Positions 9,152-17,079 of a DNA stretch of 64,000 bases are shown here, one piece after another. Location of the stretch: contig NZ_CP107945.1 of NCBI RefSeq assembly GCF_036057275.1, forward strand, positions 5,890,001-5,954,000, written 5' to 3'. The notes beneath the pieces are model-generated. The model was not told the DNA's origin. It saw only the letters and a list, made by a program, of their open reading frames with translations, and searched no databases. A program made the position numbers and the translations under genes. This stretch comes from Streptomyces sp. NBC_00390 (GTDB lineage: Bacteria; Actinomycetota; Actinomycetes; Streptomycetales; Streptomycetaceae). Each line of letters begins with the position of its first letter. The first letter of the stretch is position 1.

Positions 9152-9718
9152 TCATCCACGCCTCGTGGCCTCTGCCTGTATTCCCACCGCTCTGAGCCAG
9201 GCCCTTCTGATCAGACCACCGAAAGGTCGAGCGAGTAGATACCAGTACGGCCGGAAGAGCCTGCGGGTCCTGTGGTCGAGGGCGACGACGCGGGTCTCCG
9301 TGAGCAACAGCGTGCCGTGCGCATGGCTGGTGGCACGGAATGTGACCGCCGCCTTCAAATACCCTGGCCGGTCGAACTGGTGGAAGTGCTCAGGACTGTC
9401 CAGGGACACGAAGGGGACGGTGGGTTTCCACCACTGGCCGACCGCTCCGGAGACGGTCTCCTCTCCAGCGGCTTCCGCAAGTGGCACGAACTTCTCATTC
9501 AGGGAAGTGAGCACAGGCTCATGCCGGCCGGTATCGAGGCCCGCGTTCCCGCGTAGGCGTGCGGGTAGGGACCGCAGTCCCAAGAGGAATCGTGCCACGG
9601 GAATGTCGTTTGGCGTCAGAGATCCCAGTGCCGTCCAAACGGCCTCGGGCGGCGCCGCTACAACCAAGGTATGCACCTCCCGAAAATCCCATCGCGGCAA
9701 CGCAGAATCGATCAGCAT
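9152..9718 (-). CDS. Hypothetical SRPBCC-like protein
   Basis: A 188-residue protein with a strong GAGGAGG site six bases before the ATG at 9718. The N-terminal part (REVHTLVVAAPPEAVWTALGSL) resembles the first strand and helix of START/SRPBCC ligand-binding folds, and the C-terminal part LTETRVVALDHRTRRLFRPYWYLLARPFGGLIRRAWL is typical of conserved actinobacterial members that end with an RPYW..P.SG.IRR.WL signature. No catalytic residues are known for the group. It stands alone among repeats and remnants, so whether it is island cargo or old chromosome is unclear. Function unknown. Confidence 0.7.
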   Translation of the reverse strand: MLIDSALPRWDFREVHTLVVAAPPEAVWTALGSLTPNDIPVARFLLGLRSLPARLRGNAGLDTGRHEPVLTSLNEKFVPLAEAAGEETVSGAVGQWWKPTVPFVSLDSPEHFHQFDRPGYLKAAVTFRATSHAHGTLLLTETRVVALDHRTRRLFRPYWYLLARPFGGLIRRAWLRAVGIQAEATRRG

Positions 9719-9917
9719 GGGCTCCTCCTCACCGGTGCCCCGCCGACTCTACTCAGCGCACTTGACGTGCCCGGGGCCAGGGTCAGGGCGCTCGTGCAGG
9801 TGCGCCGCCGTCCGCGCTGTCGGAACTCGGGTTCTGGCTCAACTTCTTTGGTGGGTCCACGCCGAGTGACCGCTGAGGAAGCTGCCCTGCCCGGACGGGC
9901 GTGCAGAACAGGCTCTG

Positions 9918-10226
9918 ATGAGGGACGGGTCAGCGTCACCTCTGCTGATCGACGGTCTTTGCGCGGCGTCCGGACGCAACGGCAGCATCAACTGGGACGA
10001 TGGCTTCAGGCAACTGGTGCTTTTTCTTCAGCGCACCTTGAGCGACCCGCAGGTATTCGACGCTTCAGCCGCCCAGGAGATCACCGACGACCTGACGCAG
10101 ATCAGCAACCCCGACATTCCCGCCAACGATGAGCGGTTCGACCGGCTGACTGACCGACTCGTGGAATGGTGCAGGCAGCACCCCGAGCCAGTCGCTCATC
10201 CGCACGACCCGAACCTGCACCGGTAG
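9918..10226 (+). CDS. Small hypothetical protein (possible)
   Basis: A 102-residue frame with balanced composition (ASGRNGSINWDDGFRQLVLF, ITDDLTQISNPDIPANDERF) that reads more like protein than shadow translation. No family is recognised and no clear ribosome site precedes the ATG at 9918. The following 250 bases contain an open frame ending at 10,483 whose stop codon forms part of a TGACATC motif; that second frame (10,292-10,483) is too weak to call alone. Confidence 0.35.
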   Translation: MRDGSASPLLIDGLCAASGRNGSINWDDGFRQLVLFLQRTLSDPQVFDASAAQEITDDLTQISNPDIPANDERFDRLTDRLVEWCRQHPEPVAHPHDPNLHR

Positions 10227-10477
10227 CCATCCAGAACTGAGGCCCGGTTGGCGGCCGTCTCGGTCACATTCACCAGCGTCCTGGGCCGTCTGTGGGCCGT
10301 GCGAGGCCGCTCGCTGGCGACCAACAACGACCAACCCGTTCCACTCACGCCGGGCAGCCGTACGCGGTAGTCCGTCAAGCCCTTGTCGAAGCGCTGCGAG
10401 ACGAAGACGCTCAACGAGTTGTACCGCAGGTCGTCGATGAGCTGGCACGGCAGATTTCTGAGGATCCACCGTCCTCG

Positions 10478-10512
10478 CCCTGACATCCATGCCTGACATC
10501 AACGACGCCACA
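10478..10512 (+). repeat. TGACATC tandem motif, copy 2
   Basis: TGACATC at 10,481 and 10,494, period 13, the second extended to TGACATCAACGACG. The first TGA is the stop codon of the open frame 10,292-10,483. Confidence 0.65.
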
Positions 10513-10698
10513 CAGCAGCAGCCACAGGTGGCCCGCGACGACCAAGCGTCCTGCGTCTACTCGTGTCGTGACGCCCGTCAGGTCGAACTTGTCGATTGTC
10601 GACCGCTTGCCTGTGTTAGGACGAAACGCCAGCCAATTGCCGGCAGCATCCTCTACGACGATGCATGTTGCTTCCCAATACCGGGTGCAAGACCGATC

Positions 10699-11109
10699 AT
10701 GAGGTTCATGGTGTCAAGCATCGTCGTTCAGTACACCGATCTCCTGCGGACCAGCGACTACGACCTATGGAGCCGGTTGCGGGAGCTTCTGAAAGGCCAG
10801 GGACTGGAGCCAGATCGGACGATTGTCGTCGACCTCTTGCAGGAGGGCCCCGATCACGAGGATGGCCAAGTCATCTCCGATGACGGCAAGGTCTACAGGT
10901 TCAGCCTCTTCTACGACCAAGCAGCCGAGCACGGCGCGCGCAGCGCCTACCTCCACGGCTGGACCGAGATTACTGACTCTTGGCGGACCGGATCGCTGGC
11001 TACTCGAACAGCAGACGCCTTCGCTTGGATGGCCCGGCCTCCAAGCGGAGTTGACCGTCAAGGCAAGGGCGGTGAAACGGTTGCCCTCGCTGAGGGTCCA
11101 ACTGCGTGA
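10699..11109 (+). CDS. Hypothetical protein
   Basis: About 136 residues from ATG 10,699 (an alternative ATG is at 10,708). The sequence SSIVVQYTDLLRTSDYDLWS, then DRTIVVDLLQEGPDHEDGQV and GKVYRFSLFYDQAAEHGARS, then WTEITDSW looks like a genuine small alpha/beta protein; related Streptomyces island proteins end with a similar W.EIT..W segment. The frame extends upstream to 10,489 across the TGACATC motif, but that part has no protein character. No domain of known function. It is the first gene after motif copy 2. Confidence 0.55.
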   Translation: MRFMVSSIVVQYTDLLRTSDYDLWSRLRELLKGQGLEPDRTIVVDLLQEGPDHEDGQVISDDGKVYRFSLFYDQAAEHGARSAYLHGWTEITDSWRTGSLATRTADAFAWMARPPSGVDRQGKGGETVALAEGPTA

Positions 11110-11298
11110 CAACGCCGACGCACACCCGCGAACAAGCGCGGACGCCTGCGGACCGTCCCCCGGGTGAGAGGCACACCACCCCAAGGCAGAGCCCTCACTC
11201 GAGTTGCTTCGGGACGAAGAGGTCATGGATCAGCGGGCGCCCACGGGCATGGGGTCGGCGAGACAGCTCTTGTCAGACCGCCTGATTAATCTGTCGTC

Positions 11299-11568
11299 AT
11301 GGATGAGCGATGCATACATGACTTAGTCGTCCAACAGTGCGTGGACTGCGCTCCTGTCCCCGAGGGCTTGGTCAAGTTCGTCTACATCACGGCCGGGGGC
11401 GAAGTCTTCCATCGTTCTTCGGCCTGCAAGGCCCTCGAGGAAGGGCAGGAGTACGCCCTGAGTCTGGGCATGGAAACTCACCCTCGGCGCCGTGTCACGC
11501 TGGCCGAAGCCACGGCGGAGGGGCGTGGCGCGTGTGCCTACTGCTTCTGGGACTACCAGCCCACATGA
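11299..11568 (+). CDS. Small Cys/His-containing hypothetical protein
   Basis: An 89-residue protein starting MDERCIHDLVVQQCVDC and ending GACAYCFWDY. Cys5, His7, Cys14 and Cys17 plus a C-terminal CAYC pair could bind zinc; the middle VFHRSSACKALEEGQ is conserved in Streptomyces homologues known to me only as hypothetical proteins. No Shine-Dalgarno is seen; the ATG lies close to a possible -10 (TAATCT), so a leaderless transcript is possible. A degenerate TGACATC motif follows 33 bases after the stop, the same gene-then-motif arrangement as elsewhere. Confidence 0.65.
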   Translation: MDERCIHDLVVQQCVDCAPVPEGLVKFVYITAGGEVFHRSSACKALEEGQEYALSLGMETHPRRRVTLAEATAEGRGACAYCFWDYQPT

Positions 11569-11598
11569 GGGTCGAGAGTTGAGGCTGGTATCGGTCGG

Positions 11599-11745
11599 AC
11601 CGACATCCGGCGCAGACATCAGCGATTGTGAACAGGGGCGGTCCCAGGCGTGCGACGGTAAGGGTCGGGTCTGGTGCAGGTTTGGGTCGCCAAGGCGGAG
11701 TAGCTGTACAGCAGCGCGGTACCGCAACCCCAGCAACCGCCCCGT
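11599..11745 (+). repeat. Degenerate TGACATC motif and lone block B
   Basis: CGACATC at 11,601 and AGACATCAGCG 13 bases on form a weakened copy of the TGACATC motif. At 11,703-11,740 CTGTACAGCAGCGCGGTACC and GCAACC form a lone block B of the composite repeat. Confidence 0.45.
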
Positions 11746-11785
11746 TTGGTAGCGTCCCTCCAGGTCATCGAAGCGACTGGCATGA

Positions 11786-11890
11786 AAAGCCGTTGCCATA
11801 CCGATCATGGAGTCTGTCGATAGAACGGGAGTCTCGATCGGGTGATCGCGGGCCCTGCCCAGCATGAGAGCAGGGCCTGGCGGTATGCGG
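11786..11890 (+). mobile_element. Solo left end of an IS related to the 12.4-14.0 kb element
   Basis: About 100 bases closely resemble 12,445-12,543, the start of the next IS: GTTGCC, then ATACCGATC, CTGTCGAT, GAACGGGAGTCTCGATCGGG and AGCAGGGCCT. The transposase body is absent here. The GNAT gene 11,939-12,442 thus lies between two same-oriented copies of one IS end. Confidence 0.55.
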
Positions 11891-11938
11891 GGAAAATCCA
11901 GGGGAGCGGACGGTCGCGCGCTGCTACGGTCGGGCGCC

Positions 11939-12442
11939 ATGAGCTGGCTTCCCGATGACTTCGTCCACCCCGTCCTGGTACCGCTGCCGGGCGGTGGTCA
12001 TCACCTGCGGCCGATCCGGGAGGCGGACACCCCGCTCGACTATCCGGCTGTGATGGGTTCGCGCGAGCGGCTGTGGACCATCTTCGGCCCGGCCTGGGGC
12101 TGGCCCGCGGCCACCATGACCTACGAGGCCGACCAGGCCGACCTGTTGCGGCACGAGAAGGAGATCGCCACACACCAGTCCTTCAACTACGCGCTGTTCG
12201 ACGCGGCGGAGACAGCTCTGCTCGGCTGTGTCTACATCGACCCACCGGAGAGGGCCGGCGCGGACGGCGAGATCTCCTGGTGGGTGGTGGACGAGCTGGT
12301 GGGCAGCAAGGTCGAGCAGGCCCTCGACGCGCTGGTGCCGCAGTGGATCGCCGCCGACTGGCCGTTCGAGCAGCCGCGCTTCCTCGGCCGCGAGATCTCC
12401 TGGTCGGACTGGCTCGCCCTGCCGGAGCATCCCGACACGTAA
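11939..12442 (+). CDS. GNAT-like N-acetyltransferase
   Basis: A 167-residue protein from ATG 11,939. HHLRPIREADTPLDYPAVM is the typical GNAT first strand and helix, and YALFDAAETALLGCVYIDPP with EISWWVVDELVGS form the beta4-beta5 core. The usual RxxGxG/A acetyl-CoA loop is replaced by a sequence around VGSKVEQALDALV, as in a known actinobacterial subgroup with atypical loops. Substrate unknown. The gene sits between two copies of the same IS left end, so it may have been carried by, or trapped between, these elements. Confidence 0.7.
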   Translation: MSWLPDDFVHPVLVPLPGGGHHLRPIREADTPLDYPAVMGSRERLWTIFGPAWGWPAATMTYEADQADLLRHEKEIATHQSFNYALFDAAETALLGCVYIDPPERAGADGEISWWVVDELVGSKVEQALDALVPQWIAADWPFEQPRFLGREISWSDWLALPEHPDT

Positions 12443-12521
12443 GTGGTTGTTGCCCGTACCGATCTCGAAGGCTGTCGATCGAACGGGAGTCTCGATCGGG
12501 TGACTGCGGCGGTCTCCGCGC

Positions 12522-13508
12522 GTGAAAGCAGGGCCTCCAGGTAGCTCGGGGGTGCGATCCCATTCCGAGTGGATCCCGGAGGCCCTGTTGTCTTTGTTGT
12601 ACGTTCCCGAGCCCGTTGACTTCAACTCGGCTGCTCCATCGTGTGATTGCCTCGCGCATGTGTACGGCAACGCGGCCGATCATCCGGACCGGGTGCGCCG
12701 GTATCCGTCGGACATGTCGGACGCGGAGTGGGCGGCCGTCCGGCCGTTGCTGCCGGTGCCGGCCTGGTTCCAGGGGCGGGGCGGGCAGCCCGAGGGCTAC
12801 TGCCACCGGCAGCTGTTGGACGCGGTCCGCTACCTGGTCGCGGGCGGGATCTCGTGGCGGGCGATGCCCGCGGACTTCCCCGCATGGGCCCGGGTCTACG
12901 CTTTCTTCCGCCGCTGGCGCGAGCACGGGCTGATCGGCGAGTTCCACGACCGGCTGCGCGGACGGGTGCGTGAGCGCGAGGGCCGTGAGGCCGAGCCCAC
13001 AGCGGGGATCATCGACGCGCAGTCGGTGCGGGCCGCCGCGACGGTGCCGGCCGCCTCACGCGGCTACGACGGCGGGAAGAAGGTGCCGGGCCGCAAGCGG
13101 CACATCGTGACCGACACCCTCGGCCTGCTCCTGGCCGTCGCGGTCACGGCTGCGAACATCGGCGACCGGGACGCCGCGGCGGGCCTGCTGATGCGGCTGC
13201 GCCGTCTGTACCGCGACATCACCCTCGTGTGGGCCGACGGCGGCTACACCGGCTCCCTCGTCGGCTGGTGCCGGGACAAACTCGCCCTGACCTTGGAGAT
13301 CGTCAAGCGCACCGACGACATGGCAGGGTTCGTGGTGTTGCCCAGGCGCTGGGTGGCCGAGCGCACGTTCGCGTGGCTGATGAACTCCCGCCGTCTGGCC
13401 CGGGACTACGAGACCCTGCCCGCCACCAGCGAGGCGATGATCCGGTGGTCGATGGTCACGCGGATGAGCCGGCGTCTGGGACGGCCACGGGCCGCCGGCC
13501 GGCACTGA
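12522..13508 (+). CDS. IS5-family DDE transposase
   Basis: A full-length DDE transposase of about 300-328 residues. YPSDMSDAEWAAVRPLLPV is the N-terminal DUF4096-like helix-turn-helix region; the catalytic triad is Asp in AGIIDAQSVR, Asp in LVWADGGYTG and Glu in WVAERTFAWL. An upstream CDCLAHVYG segment is also present in the 16-17 kb homologue (CDCYVHRFG), so translation begins before it. The GTG at 12,522 is inside the leader hairpin; in copy 2 the equivalent position is followed by an early stop, so a TTG after the hairpin (about 12,590) may be the true start. It looks intact and potentially active. Confidence 0.85.
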   Translation: MKAGPPGSSGVRSHSEWIPEALLSLLYVPEPVDFNSAAPSCDCLAHVYGNAADHPDRVRRYPSDMSDAEWAAVRPLLPVPAWFQGRGGQPEGYCHRQLLDAVRYLVAGGISWRAMPADFPAWARVYAFFRRWREHGLIGEFHDRLRGRVREREGREAEPTAGIIDAQSVRAAATVPAASRGYDGGKKVPGRKRHIVTDTLGLLLAVAVTAANIGDRDAAAGLLMRLRRLYRDITLVWADGGYTGSLVGWCRDKLALTLEIVKRTDDMAGFVVLPRRWVAERTFAWLMNSRRLARDYETLPATSEAMIRWSMVTRMSRRLGRPRAAGRH

Positions 13509-13983
13509 ATGCCCCCGACGCCTCCATGAGGAGCCACCCGCGCTCCGCCAGGCGCCGGGCTTTCGACCGCAGCCCCGCGACCTTCGCCGGCGTCGCGTCA
13601 AGGCCCAGCTCCACCGCGATCTCCTTGGCCCGAAGCGGTCCGTGACCCATGGATCGCTGCTGTTCCAGCACGCCCAGAATGCGCTGATAGTCCGGCGCCA
13701 GAACCGTCACCGGCAGCCCTTCCCGCCAGGGCGGCACCGTCGAGCCCGGCACCGGCGCGAGCGACAGCACCGCTTTCTCCTCGGCCTCGGTCCCGGCGGT
13801 GGTCTCGGCAGCCGAGGCTGCCAGGGCCTCGACCAGCTCTTCCCGCGCGATCACCCGCCGGTCCAGCTCGATCTCGGCGGCCTCCAACACCTCAGCCAAC
13901 CGGGCGACTTCCTCCCGTAGCCCTTCCACCCGCACACGGGCCTCTGTCTCCCGCTCCTCCAGCATTCCCAGCACCGACGCCAT
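13456..13983 (-). CDS. IS accessory protein: coiled coil plus winged helix
   Basis: A 175-residue protein from ATG 13,983, converging on the transposase with a 53-base 3' overlap. The N-terminus MASVLGMLEERETEARVRVE leads into a coiled coil up to about residue 65; after an Ala/Pro linker, YQRILGVLEQQRSMGHGPLR with AKEIAVELGL and RRLAERGWL looks like a winged helix. A homologue, starting MPSVLGLMEQRE, occupies the same place in the second IS (15,594-16,160), inside its terminal repeats. The pairing indicates a conserved passenger or transposition regulator. Such proteins are common beside Streptomyces transposases and are annotated as hypothetical. Function is not known. Confidence 0.75.
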   Translation of the reverse strand: MASVLGMLEERETEARVRVEGLREEVARLAEVLEAAEIELDRRVIAREELVEALAASAAETTAGTEAEEKAVLSLAPVPGSTVPPWREGLPVTVLAPDYQRILGVLEQQRSMGHGPLRAKEIAVELGLDATPAKVAGLRSKARRLAERGWLLMEASGAFSAGRRPVAVPDAGSSA

Positions 13984-14147
13984 CGCGCACCCCTCGCTCA
14001 CGGAGCGGAAACAAGACGCCGGATGCCTCTCTCATTCCGAGCTACACCATGCCTGACCAGCAGAAATCAACGGATCACGTTCGGTTGAAATACGGCTTCT
14101 GAACCGTTGTCGACCGATCTGGCCATAGCTACCGATCAGAACGTCTC

Positions 14148-14165
14148 TGACATCAACGACGCCGG
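14148..14165 (+). repeat. TGACATC half motif, copy 3
   Basis: Single TGACATCAACGACG at 14,148; the preceding 13-base partner is missing. It lies between the IS accessory gene and the next hypothetical gene. Confidence 0.45.
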
Positions 14166-14233
14166 ACGGGATGGGCACCCTTGTCCGGCCGTCATGACGG
14201 CCGAACCCCAGGACTTCACCAGCGTTCTTGGCC

Positions 14234-14704
14234 TCACAGGGAGGCGAGGCTCGCGCGGGCTGCGGTCATGAAGGCGGTCTTGTGTTCCTCAAGGTGCTCG
14301 TTGACCTCGGTGGCGCCGATCTCGCGCCACACCGCTTGGTTGAGCGCGCGGCCATACGCGTGGACAGGGGCATGCACGACCGGCTCGCAGAGCAGCACGA
14401 GATGCCGTTCAGCGACCCAGAGGCTGGTCATGGCGGCCGAGGCCCGGTCTCTCCAGCCTTCGTCATCGCCCCACGCCTCGGGACGGCTGTAGGCCGCCCG
14501 TTCGGCATCCTGGGCGCACGCGATGAATTCCTTGATCGTCTGCATCTGTTCTGCCCGGCGAGCCTCGGCGGTGGCCACTGCCTGTCGGCGTTCCTCCGAC
14601 CGTTCAGCTGACCGCTGCGTGGCACGCTGGGAGAGCGCCGTCAAGCCACCGCCGAGGGCGGCACCCGCGAGTGAAAAGACCGGTCCCCACACTTCCACCG
14701 CCAC
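14234..14704 (-). CDS. Small membrane-anchored coiled-coil protein
   Basis: A 156-residue protein from GTG 14,704. GPVFSLAGAALGGGLTALSQ forms a short N-terminal hydrophobic segment, followed by a charged helix (RSAERSEERRQAVATAEARR) predicted to be coiled coil. The rest is helical (ALNQAVWREIGATEVNEHLE). This outline is common in Streptomyces island proteins without known function. Orientation is opposite to the neighbouring plus-strand cassettes. Confidence 0.6.
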   Translation of the reverse strand: MAVEVWGPVFSLAGAALGGGLTALSQRATQRSAERSEERRQAVATAEARRAEQMQTIKEFIACAQDAERAAYSRPEAWGDDEGWRDRASAAMTSLWVAERHLVLLCEPVVHAPVHAYGRALNQAVWREIGATEVNEHLEEHKTAFMTAARASLASL

Positions 14705-14821
14705 CCGAGCGCCCCTTACGACAAGTTCTTGCGCATCATCGTGAACATAGTCCCGTATCGGCGCAGCGAGCCGTCCAGCACCTCCACATCTACGGCCGCC
14801 CCGCCCGTAGTTCGCATCGAG

Positions 14822-15008
14822 AGGTCAGCCCGTGCCACAGGTGTGCCAGAAGCAGCGGGGAATCACGGGGAATGGGGGTGCCTGACGGCCGCTCAGACCG
14901 TTACCAAGCCAAGTAGCGCTCTCGCAGGTCAGTAAGCAAGTCGCCCCACCACGCTCCTAAAGCGGTGGTAGCGGGCGTGTTGTACCGCACCGGAGTTCAG
15001 CAACCACG
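14822..15008. repeat. Composite dispersed repeat, order C-D-B (copy 2)
   Basis: Block C at 14,831-14,876 (GTGCCAGAAGCAGCGGGGAA, TCACGGGG), block D at 14,937-14,972 (TCGCCCCACCACGCTCCTAA) and block B at 14,976-15,008 (GTTGTACCGCACCGG, CAGCAACCAC). Compare 2956-3152 and 17,510-17,826. The C block repeats the GTGCCA word, typical of sequence next to tRNA integration sites in Streptomyces. Confidence 0.6.
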
Positions 15009-15060
15009 GCTGTGTCAATGGGGTCGCGGAGGTCCGGCAGCAAGAGAGCAGGATGCACCC

Positions 15061-15348
15061 GTGACGCCATTTACCAATGTCCGCAGAGACCGTGCCGACG
15101 GGCCGTACGCCTGCCCGTGCTGCCGCTACGTGACGTTGAGCGAACGAGGCTGGTACGAAATCTGCCCCGTGTGCTTCTGGGAGGACGACGGCCAGGATGA
15201 TCACGACGCGAACGAGGTACGAGGCGGACCTAACCACGGACTGAGCCTCACCGAGGCCCGGCAGAACTTCAAGGACACCGGGGCCAGCGACACGCGACGC
15301 ATCCCCATGGTCCGGCCTCCCCTGCCTCACGAGCACCCAGTCCTCTGA
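15061..15348 (+). CDS. CPCC family cysteine-rich protein
   Basis: A 95-residue protein from GTG 15,061. It shows the family signature YACPCCRYVTLSERGWYEIC, then PVCFWEDDGQDD, NEVRGGPNHGLSLTEARQNF and a terminal RPPLP. The two CxxC-type pairs suggest a zinc ribbon. CPCC proteins are frequent in island and polymorphic-toxin neighbourhoods, but their role is not established. The TGA stop at 15,346-15,348 is itself the start of a TGACATC motif, so gene and motif form one unit. The frame runs upstream through the composite repeat, which is not taken as coding. Confidence 0.75.
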   Translation: MTPFTNVRRDRADGPYACPCCRYVTLSERGWYEICPVCFWEDDGQDDHDANEVRGGPNHGLSLTEARQNFKDTGASDTRRIPMVRPPLPHEHPVL

Positions 15349-15378
15349 CATCACCGGCTGACATCAACGAGGACAGAC
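15344..15378 (+). repeat. TGACATC tandem motif, copy 4
   Basis: TGACATC at 15,346 and 15,359, period 13, second extended to TGACATCAACGAGG. The first TGA is the stop codon of the CPCC gene. Confidence 0.7.
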
Positions 15379-15593
15379 ACCAGCAGCTCCAACCGACCTA
15401 CTTCGAAAGTTGGAACGCCTGGCCAGCCCCGATCCAGCGGCGGCGGATCGAACTCCTGAAGCGGGTGTCACTTAGTGCGTTGTGGCAAAGGGAGTCCCTG
15501 TTCGATGAGCAGGGGCTTCGTCGTGTGCGGGGCATGATCGCGGAGGGGTAGGGGCAGGCAGCGGACGGCTTGTTGTGGATCGAGGAGGGTGCG

Positions 15594-16160
15594 ATGCCGT
15601 CGGTGCTGGGGTTGATGGAACAGCGTGAGGCGCGGGCGAGGCAGGATCTGGAGTCCTGGACGGAGGTCCTGGAGCAGGCTCAGGCGGAGGTGGATGCCGC
15701 GCGGGAGCGGGTCGAGCGGGCCCGGGTGGGGCGTGAGGAGCTCGTGTCGGTGCTGGCCGGGGAGGGCGCGGTGAATACGCCGGTTTCCGTGCTGTCCGGT
15801 GGTGGGATGGCTGCTGCCGTGGGATCGGGCGGCCCCGGCGCGGGGCATGGCGAGCGGCCGCCGGTGTGGCGGTCGGGCATGGGCGAGGAGGTGCTCAGCG
15901 GCCTGTACCGGGAGGTGTTCGCCGCGGTGGTGGCTGCTTCGGGGCCGGTGAACGGGGTGGAGCTGACGCGGGCGGTGGGCCGGGAGGCGGAGATCAAGAA
16001 CGAGGTGGAGAGGATCCGGCACCGTGCCTACGTGCTGGAGAAGCGGGGCTGGCTGGTGCGGGCGAAGGACGGACGGTTCATGCCCGTGCCCGCAGCAGTC
16101 GGGCGGGGCGTTTCTCCGGCCAGCGCGGAGCGTCTGCGGCCAGGCGCCGGGACAGCCTGA
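15594..16160 (+). CDS. IS accessory protein: coiled coil plus winged helix (copy 2)
   Basis: A 188-residue protein with a GGAGG site six bases before ATG 15,594. MPSVLGLMEQREARARQDLE opens a coiled coil to about residue 60; a Gly/Ala linker follows; LYREVFAAVVAASGPVNGVE with LTRAVG and HRAYVLEKRGWLVR form a winged-helix-like end. It is homologous to the protein at 13,456-13,983 and lies inside the terminal repeats of a complete IS, which proves it travels with the element. It overlaps the transposase 3' end by 83 bases tail to tail, so the two transcripts are antisense to one another. Role unknown; regulation or DNA bridging during transposition is possible. Confidence 0.8.
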   Translation: MPSVLGLMEQREARARQDLESWTEVLEQAQAEVDAARERVERARVGREELVSVLAGEGAVNTPVSVLSGGGMAAAVGSGGPGAGHGERPPVWRSGMGEEVLSGLYREVFAAVVAASGPVNGVELTRAVGREAEIKNEVERIRHRAYVLEKRGWLVRAKDGRFMPVPAAVGRGVSPASAERLRPGAGTA

Positions 16161-17079
16161 TCACGGCGGCCCACCACACCATCTGGGTGTGGTGGTCGGG
16201 GCGGCGTTCGTGGTCGCGGTTGAGGCGGCGTGAGCGGGCCAGCCAGCTCAGCGTGCGCTCCACGACCCACCTGCGGGCCAGGACGACGAATCCGCGTTGT
16301 CCGTCGGAGCGGCGCACGACCTCGGTCCGGACTCCGTGGCGGGCGAACGCCTTGGCCAGCGCCGGACCCTGGTAGGCACTGTCGACCCACACCAGTTTCA
16401 GCAGCCGGCCGGGCTGGTCCATGAACGTCTCCAGTAGTGCGGGGGCGGCCTTGGAGTCGTGCACATCGGCCGTGGTCACGGTGACCTCCAGGAGCAGGCC
16501 CTCGGTGTCGGTCAGGATGTGACGCTTGCGGCCGTCACGTGACTTGCCGCCGTCGTATCCGCGGCTGTCCTCGCCGACGGTCTCGGAGGCGTCCACCGAC
16601 TGACTGTCGATGATTCCCGCACTGGGCTCGGCGTTGCGGCCCGAGCGTTCCCTCGCCGAACGTCGCAGGCGTTCGTGCAGTTCACGCACGTAGCCGTAGG
16701 ACCGCCAGCGGCGGAAGAAGTCGTAGACCGCCCGCCAGTACGGGAAGTCGACCGGCATGGCCGTCCACTTCACGCCGTTGTCGACCAGGTAGCGCACCGC
16801 GTCGAGTATCTCGCGGTGGCAGTACGCCTCCGGACGCCCGCCCCGCTTCAGCAGCCAGGCCGGAACCGGCATCGCCGAGCGGACCTCGGCCCACTCCGCA
16901 TCCGTCATGTCACTGGGATAGCAGCCTGCCCGCAGCCCCGGAGCGATCGAACCGAACCGGTGCACGTAGCAGTCACACGCAGGGGTGACCGCGGTGGACG
17001 CAGGCACAGTGGTACTGCTCAACTGATCGGGCAACGGGCTTCCTTGGTCGTGCTGGTGTCGTAACCGCGTCACTACCAA
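16078..17079 (-). CDS. IS5-family DDE transposase (copy 2)
   Basis: A transposase of up to 333 residues. YPSDMTDAEWAEVRSAMPVP is the N-terminal DNA-binding region; catalytic residues are Asp in AGIIDSQSVD, Asp in LVWVDSAYQG and Glu in WVVERTLSWL. It has the same order of motifs as the 12.5-13.5 kb transposase but is clearly diverged. An N-terminal CDCYVHRFG segment is shared. Starts at 17,079 (GTG) or the TTG/ATG codons downstream are possible; an inverted repeat (AACGGGCCCCTTGGT with CCAAGGAAGCCCGTT) lies in the leader and partly overlaps the longest frame. Intact and within an element with perfect borders, so possibly active. Confidence 0.85.
   Translation of the reverse strand: MVVTRLRHQHDQGSPLPDQLSSTTVPASTAVTPACDCYVHRFGSIAPGLRAGCYPSDMTDAEWAEVRSAMPVPAWLLKRGGRPEAYCHREILDAVRYLVDNGVKWTAMPVDFPYWRAVYDFFRRWRSYGYVRELHERLRRSARERSGRNAEPSAGIIDSQSVDASETVGEDSRGYDGGKSRDGRKRHILTDTEGLLLEVTVTTADVHDSKAAPALLETFMDQPGRLLKLVWVDSAYQGPALAKAFARHGVRTEVVRRSDGQRGFVVLARRWVVERTLSWLARSRRLNRDHERRPDHHTQMVWWAAVIRLSRRLAADAPRWPEKRPARLLRARA

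Larger units (their letters stand above)
12445..14050. mobile_element. IS5-type element with tail-to-tail accessory gene (copy 1)
   Basis: The left end starts near GTGGTTGTTGCCCGTACCG (12,445), similar to the terminal repeat of the intact copy at 15,475-17,178. Inside are a transposase (plus) and a convergent coiled-coil protein (minus) whose 3' ends overlap. A stem-loop (AGGGCCTCC with GGAGGCCCT, about 12,530-12,585) precedes the transposase, as in copy 2. I could not find the matching right terminal repeat after 14,001, so the right border is approximate and the end may be lost. Confidence 0.65.

Noticed and set aside
10292-10483. 63-residue plus-strand frame ending in the TGACATC motif
   Set aside because: No ribosome site or family; kept only as context for the motif because the coding evidence is too thin.
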